Of a stretch of DNA of 16,783 bases, positions 13,119-16,783 are shown in pieces. The notes beneath the pieces are model-generated. The model had not been told where the DNA came from, ran no database searches, and worked only from the letters and a program-made list of their open reading frames with translations. Each line of letters opens with the position of its first letter. Within the stretch, counting starts at the first letter, position 1. Source of the DNA: Microcaldota archaeon (GTDB lineage Archaea; Micrarchaeota; Micrarchaeia; Burarchaeales; JAKAKT01); contig JAPLWU010000065.1 of the NCBI GenBank assembly GCA_026396425.1, forward strand, positions 1 to 16,783, written 5' to 3'. A program made the position numbers and the translations under genes.

Positions 13119-14744
13119 TCATATCCTGAGCCATGTCAGGATGAGGTCCCTCGCATTCAGAAGAGAGCCCTGCAGCGAGTTCCAGAAGCCCGCAAGCTTC
13201 TCGCCGAAGCCGCCCCCCTCGCGCTCCGGGATTATGGCCGGCGAGATGACTAATTTTCCGTCGGCCTTCACGGCCTTGAGCTTCGCGAAAACGACCGCCC
13301 TTATTTCCGGGGTTCCCGTAAGCAATGCATGCACCACGCCGGGCGGGGTGGGCATGCCCGGGGATTTGACCTCGTTCCAGCCCCTCGCGCCTGCGCCGGT
13401 TGCGGTTCCGTAATCCATGGGGTGGACGCTGTGCTTGTCGCTCCCGAATAAAAGGACCGACCCGTATCGCTCGGCCATCTCGAACCCGAATGCCATGCTG
13501 AGCGCGGGTTGGGTCATGCTGGGGAGGAGGTCCTTCGGCCCCCGGAATTTTTTCCTTTGCCCGACAATCATGCTCCAGAATTCGGTCTTCTCCTTTTCCC
13601 TTTCTTTTATGAATTCCACCAGCGTGTGCGGAACAGTAAGATTGTAAAGCTCGATTGCCATTCTCATCTCCCTTACTTTGGCGAGCACCGTCTTCAGTTC
13701 GAGCGCGCCGCTCGCCACCGAATTGATTACCCCGCAGTCGCTCGTCCTTCCGCCGTAAGGCTTTTTCTCCCTCTCGGCCTCCTCCTTCGAATCGTCGAAA
13801 ATCGAGAGTATGCCTGGGAGAGCTCCGGCCGAATGCGCGACGCATATTGCGACTTCCCCCCTTTCGACATACGGCCGGAGCTGCTCGAGCGTTTTTTCGT
13901 ATACGACATTGTCGGGCGCCTCGCCCGGAAGCCTCGAGGATTTCGGTTCGAGAATCGTTTTTTGGATTGTTCCGGCGACTTCATCCGTCGCGAAATACAG
14001 CAGGTGGTGCGGCCCGTTCTTGAAAGTGAGGCCCTGAACAATGGGCATCGTGAGCTCTGTGGCGGCAATCTTCAGCATGCCTACCGACCGCTCGAGCAAC
14101 CTTATGGCCTCGAAGTACTCGGCCACTAAAGAGCAATGAAAGCCCGTGGCCTCGAGGTCCCGGTTGTAGAAAATCAGGTTCCTTATTATGTCCCGGTCTG
14201 GGCTCGTGCCGTCATCCTGCCTTATCTCCTGGAGTTTCCCCCCGAGGTTGATGTATCCCCAGTGGGCATGGGTTTCCAGAATCCAGACGTCCTTCGGCTT
14301 CTTCGCTGCGGTTTCGATTATGCCGGTTATCACTCCCGTTATCTGCCTTGGCGATGCTATCCTGCGGAGCCTGACTACGTCCTTCCTCTTAAGCGAGAAC
14401 GCAGCCTCGCTGGAATCGGGGTTGGAGTAGTGCACGAGCAGCTGGCCCTTCTCGGCCTTGGCGAAGACGAAGAAGTTGGAGCCCTCCCTCCTCTTGAACA
14501 GGAGCTCGTTTTTTTCGAGAAGGTAGTCGAGCTGCTCCTTGTAGGTCCTGTAATGCTCCGAATCGCGGTCGTTCACGAGCTCGAAGCCGTTGGCGCGCAT
14601 GGCATTGGCGAAATTCAAAACAAGCCGTCCTACTCTCGGGTCCTCGACCAGCGGATGTTGCAGGACCTTCAGGTCTGGTGGCGTTAACCTGCAGTACTGC
14701 TTAGCCGATAACGTAGCGCCGTTTTTGCCCCCATTTGCGAACAT
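13119..14744 (-). CDS. PHP-superfamily metal-dependent phosphoesterase-like protein
   Basis: 541 aa, soluble. Residues 1-145 are a separate N-terminal region I cannot assign. From about 150 the motifs of a PHP domain appear in order: ETHAHWG (His159, His161), ATGFHCS (His203, at the place of TDHN), AATELTMP (Glu230), GPHHLLYFATDE (His246/247), AICVAHSAGALPG (His304), CGVINS (337-342) and LLFGSDKHS (Asp436, His438). These are the usual metal ligands, so it probably hydrolyses a phosphate ester or, as in histidinol phosphatase and PolX relatives, a small phosphorylated compound. It is longer than most stand-alone PHP proteins; residues 310-425 hold a charged insertion. A TATA box lies 36 bases upstream. 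HMG-CoA reductase follows after 57 bases. The substrate cannot be inferred. Confidence 0.85.
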   Translation of the reverse strand: MFANGGKNGATLSAKQYCRLTPPDLKVLQHPLVEDPRVGRLVLNFANAMRANGFELVNDRDSEHYRTYKEQLDYLLEKNELLFKRREGSNFFVFAKAEKGQLLVHYSNPDSSEAAFSLKRKDVVRLRRIASPRQITGVITGIIETAAKKPKDVWILETHAHWGYINLGGKLQEIRQDDGTSPDRDIIRNLIFYNRDLEATGFHCSLVAEYFEAIRLLERSVGMLKIAATELTMPIVQGLTFKNGPHHLLYFATDEVAGTIQKTILEPKSSRLPGEAPDNVVYEKTLEQLRPYVERGEVAICVAHSAGALPGILSIFDDSKEEAEREKKPYGGRTSDCGVINSVASGALELKTVLAKVREMRMAIELYNLTVPHTLVEFIKEREKEKTEFWSMIVGQRKKFRGPKDLLPSMTQPALSMAFGFEMAERYGSVLLFGSDKHSVHPMDYGTATGAGARGWNEVKSPGMPTPPGVVHALLTGTPEIRAVVFAKLKAVKADGKLVISPAIIPEREGGGFGEKLAGFWNSLQGSLLNARDLILTWLRI

Positions 14745-14775
14745 AGAACTCGAACATCAGTATATGCACGAGGTT

Positions 14776-14785
14776 GTATATAAAG
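14776..14785 (-). promoter_or_regulatory. TATA box for the PHP protein gene
   Basis: The minus strand reads CTTTATATAC, centred about 36 bases before the ATG at 14744, giving a predicted leader of about 10 bases. The hairpin run starts 25 bases upstream of the box. Confidence 0.6.
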
Positions 14786-14809
14786 CCCGAAGATTGGAAG
14801 GCGCGAACA

Positions 14810-15006
14810 GCGGCACTCTAGGCGCTGCCGCAATTTTTGCCCGCTGGCAAAAATGCGCATTTGCGCAATAGCGCAAATTGCGCCAACTACTGGCCGCCCT
14901 TTCGAGAGGGCGGGTCGGCCCGAGGCCGACCGCGTGGGGCTCGAGCCCCACGCGCCGAGGCGCAGCGCCCAGTTGGCGGCGTAATTGTACCGCTGCAAAG
15001 CCAGCG
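14810..15006. repeat. Run of eight back-to-back hairpins beside the 5S rRNA gene
   Basis: Perfect stems follow one another almost without gaps: 14810-14831 (6 pairs), 14833-14854 (9 pairs, CGCT loop), 14859-14878 (8, AATA loop), 14894-14913 (7), 14913-14931 (8, CGA loop), 14931-14954 (a 24-base perfect palindrome centred on CTCGAG), 14959-14969 (4-5) and 14991-15006 (5). In addition CGCCAACT (14881-14888) pairs with AGTTGGCG (14971-14978), closing four of them into one branched structure. Arm sequences differ, so this is not one repeated hairpin. Open frames across it look like by-products of symmetric GC-rich sequence. It could be a structured RNA on either strand (minus-strand read-through from 5S would transcribe it) or a DNA-level element. 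No known family recognised. Confidence 0.8.
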
Positions 15007-15039
15007 ATTTATGGCCGCGGCTAGTTTTTGTAAGTTTGG

Positions 15040-15154
15040 TGTCAGCAGCAACGCGCGTTCCCGCCGGATGGCAGTACAAGCAACGTCGTGGGAGGGCTTA
15101 ACTTCCGAGTTCGGAATGGGTTCGGGTGTTTCCCCTCCCCTATGGCCGCTGACA
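15040..15154 (-). rRNA. 5S ribosomal RNA
   Basis: On the minus strand the hallmark 5S core is present: GGCCATAG, GGGAAACACCCGAACCC, then TTCCGAACTCGGAAGTTAAG. The ends pair as helix I: TGTCAGCGGC at the 5' end with GCTGCTGACA at the 3' end (10 pairs, one G-U). Length is 115 bases, normal for 5S. The ends are set by helix I and may be off by one or two bases. No 16S or 23S sequence lies in the window, so it is free-standing, between the alanyl-tRNA synthetase gene and the hairpin run. Confidence 0.95.
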
Positions 15155-15175
15155 TCTGATTATATGCCGCAGGGG

Positions 15176-15185
15176 TTTAATAAAG
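15176..15185 (-). promoter_or_regulatory. TATA box of the 5S rRNA gene
   Basis: The minus strand reads CTTTATTAAA, centred 26 bases before the predicted 5' end of 5S rRNA, the classic archaeal spacing. It supports independent transcription of this 5S gene. Confidence 0.65.
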
Positions 15186-15251
15186 ATATCGCAGCCCGGA
15201 AACCGCCAGAATACTCGCACCGGGCGGAGCCTTCCATCGGGAGGACAACCG

Positions 15252-16783
15252 CTAGAATACAACTTTTCGTTCGGTTTTTCCCGCCGCGAACTTGTCGCTC
15301 CCGCCTCCAGCACCGCCGAATTTTTTGACGATTTCAGCAAGCAGGCCGTTCGCCTTGTGTTTCCCGTCCCCGATGCAGAAGACATTGTTCTCGTTGTTCG
15401 CAAGCACCGCCGCCTTTCCCTTTTTCGAGAACTCCTGCGCAAGCGTCTTGAGGGTTGAAGCATCAACGTCGAGAACCGCGCGGACGACTTCCTCTTCGCT
15501 GCATAGCAAAGATTGCGCCTTCATTTTCGCAAGCTCGCCCGAAAGAGTCTCGACTTTTTTGCCTCGCTCCTTCCACTCCTCGAAGAACCGCGATGCCGTT
15601 TTTTCAACCTGGTCTGCGGGAACGCGCAGCGCCTCTGCAGTCTTGGCCATCCTTTCCTGCATCTCCTGCACGTATTTCACCGCCGCCTCGCCGGCGCAGA
15701 ACTCGAGACGGTTTATCCCGTCCTGTATCCTCGATTCCGAGATTATTTTTATCATTCCAATCTGGCCGGTATTCGTTACGTGAAGGCCCCCGCAGGCCTC
15801 GGCGTCGATGCCGGCGATGTCGACCACGCGTATTTTCTTTCCGGGCGAGCCGCCGCCCTGGTAAAGGGTGAAGCCGTATTTCTTCTCGGCCTCGCCCCTG
15901 TCCATGACCGTGGTTGTGACCGGATGGTTTTCGAGAACGATGCGGTTCGCGACGGTTTCGATTTCGCGCAGTTGTTCGGGGCTTATTTTTTCGTAATGCG
16001 TAATGTCGAGGTGCGCCCTTTCCGGCTCCTTCCTCGCCCCTGCCTGCCAAACATGATTGCCCAGAACCCGCCTCGCGGCTGCGTTAACGACATGGGTCGC
16101 GGAATGGTGGCGCCTCAGGGCCTCCCTCCTCCCGCCAATAACGGAGCACTTCACGCTTTCATTTTTCCTGAATTTGGGCTTGCCGGCCATCACGTGGACT
16201 ATTACTTCGCCGACCTTTTCTACGGCCGCCACCGTCTCGCCGTTTATTTTTCCGGCGTCGCGGGCCTGCCCCCCGCTTTCCGGGTAGAAGACGGTCTTGT
16301 CGAGAATTACATACAAGTCATGAATTTCAAGGACGTTCGAAGTGCATTCGAGCTTGTTTTCATAGTAGAGCAGTTTTGTCGCGGGCATTCCCTCGGTGTT
16401 AATCGGGATTTTTTCCTCCTCCTTCTCGAACTTCTTCTGCGTGACCTTCGAGTAGAAGTCCGTCGGAATGCGTATGTCTTTTTTCATCTCATCGGCCACT
16501 TTCTCCACCAGCTCCGGGGTTATCCCGTTGCTCTCGTATAATTGAATCATCTTTTTGGTGTCGAATTTCTCCTCCTTCCTTACCATCTCGGAAACTATCC
16601 GCCTCGCCTTCTCCTTGCTCTCGCCGAAGCGCCTTGCTTCAACCTCCAATATTTTCTCGGCCTCGGGCATTGACGCTAGCAATTCGGGGTACATTTCCTT
16701 TACGTCCTCGGCTTCCATGCGCATTAGGTCCGTGAGCGAGACATCGACCTCGTTTTCGGAACTGAACGATGAAGCTCGCCGGA
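15252..16783 (-). CDS. alaS: Alanyl-tRNA synthetase, C-terminal part (5' end outside the window)
   Basis: The frame is open from the right edge to a TAG at 15252 (about 510 codons seen); the catalytic N-terminus is beyond the window. The protein charges tRNA-Ala and clears mischarged Ser/Gly. Visible parts: the end of the tRNA-recognition region (DLMRMEAEDVKEMYPEL), a beta-barrel segment (VLDKTVFYPESGGQARDAG), the editing domain with HHSATHVVNAA (HxxxH zinc motif) and EACGGLHVTNTG (Cys and His ligands), a coiled-coil linker (EMQERMAKTAEALRVP onward) and a DHHA1-type C-terminus ending in KFGGAGGGSDKFAAG. The order is normal for a full-length archaeal enzyme. The ATG at 16724 is internal, because the same frame continues upstream with plausible synthetase sequence. 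Confidence 0.97.
   Translation of the reverse strand, partial: RRASSFSSENEVDVSLTDLMRMEAEDVKEMYPELLASMPEAEKILEVEARRFGESKEKARRIVSEMVRKEEKFDTKKMIQLYESNGITPELVEKVADEMKKDIRIPTDFYSKVTQKKFEKEEEKIPINTEGMPATKLLYYENKLECTSNVLEIHDLYVILDKTVFYPESGGQARDAGKINGETVAAVEKVGEVIVHVMAGKPKFRKNESVKCSVIGGRREALRRHHSATHVVNAAARRVLGNHVWQAGARKEPERAHLDITHYEKISPEQLREIETVANRIVLENHPVTTTVMDRGEAEKKYGFTLYQGGGSPGKKIRVVDIAGIDAEACGGLHVTNTGQIGMIKIISESRIQDGINRLEFCAGEAAVKYVQEMQERMAKTAEALRVPADQVEKTASRFFEEWKERGKKVETLSGELAKMKAQSLLCSEEEVVRAVLDVDASTLKTLAQEFSKKGKAAVLANNENNVFCIGDGKHKANGLLAEIVKKFGGAGGGSDKFAAGKTERKVVF

Noticed and set aside
14881..14978. tRNA or tRNA-like gene in the branched hairpin region
   Set aside because: Arm lengths are wrong (7-12 pairs), there is no proper T-loop, no D-loop GG and no CCA or acceptor pattern on either strand.
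14684..15079. Minus-strand open frame across the hairpin run
   Set aside because: It overlaps the 5S gene and the start of the PHP gene, and its content is a by-product of symmetric GC-rich DNA.
15513..16541. 342-codon plus-strand frame opposite alanyl-tRNA synthetase
   Set aside because: It is antisense to a clearly recognised gene and has no family-like motifs.

Overview
This window looks archaeal. TATA-like boxes sit about 25-35 bases before several starts and before the 5S rRNA gene. The alanyl-tRNA synthetase and the mevalonate enzyme HMG-CoA reductase fit an archaeon, and Arg AGG/AGA and Ile ATA codons are frequent. Coding GC is moderate to high in most genes but lower in the first one. 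I cannot name the lineage; a DPANN-type or euryarchaeal genome would fit.

Layout. (1) Positions 1-5227, minus strand: a surface-oriented cluster read from 5227 towards 1. It holds a VIT-VWA protein with a transmembrane segment and a C-terminal winged-helix DNA-binding domain, an abutting lipoprotein with two Ig-like repeats and a 12-cysteine tail, and a large protein cut by the window edge whose C-terminal part carries a His/Cys pair resembling clan CD (caspase/separase-like) peptidases. (2) Positions 5458-9692, plus strand: a sugar-nucleotide and glycosylation block. It holds a GT4-type glycosyltransferase, a phosphoglucosamine/phosphomannomutase-family enzyme, a ribbon-helix-helix/nucleotidyltransferase fusion with a damaged signature loop, and an intact sugar-1-phosphate nucleotidyltransferase. 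(3) Positions 9646-9975: the last 47 bases of that nucleotidyltransferase gene are repeated downstream three times in full and once in part, with mostly synonymous changes. (4) Positions 10003-14744, minus strand: a PHP-type phosphoesterase, a class II HMG-CoA reductase and a polytopic GT-C/STT3-like membrane protein. (5) Positions 14810-15006: a run of back-to-back hairpins, followed by a free-standing 5S rRNA gene (minus strand). (6) Positions 15252-16783, minus strand: the C-terminal part of alanyl-tRNA synthetase.

How the genes may work together. The mutase and nucleotidyltransferases would make NDP-sugars, the GT4 enzyme would use them at the cytoplasmic face, and the GT-C-like membrane protein could act at the outer face on polyprenol-linked sugars whose isoprenoid part comes from the mevalonate pathway (HMG-CoA reductase). 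The VIT-VWA-wHTH protein looks like a one-component membrane regulator of its own locus, because copies of ACCGAAC flank its TATA box. The features most worth following up are the repeated gene 3' end, the hairpin run next to 5S rRNA, the RHH-nucleotidyltransferase fusion with an inverted repeat in its promoter, and the three-gene surface cluster with the candidate peptidase.
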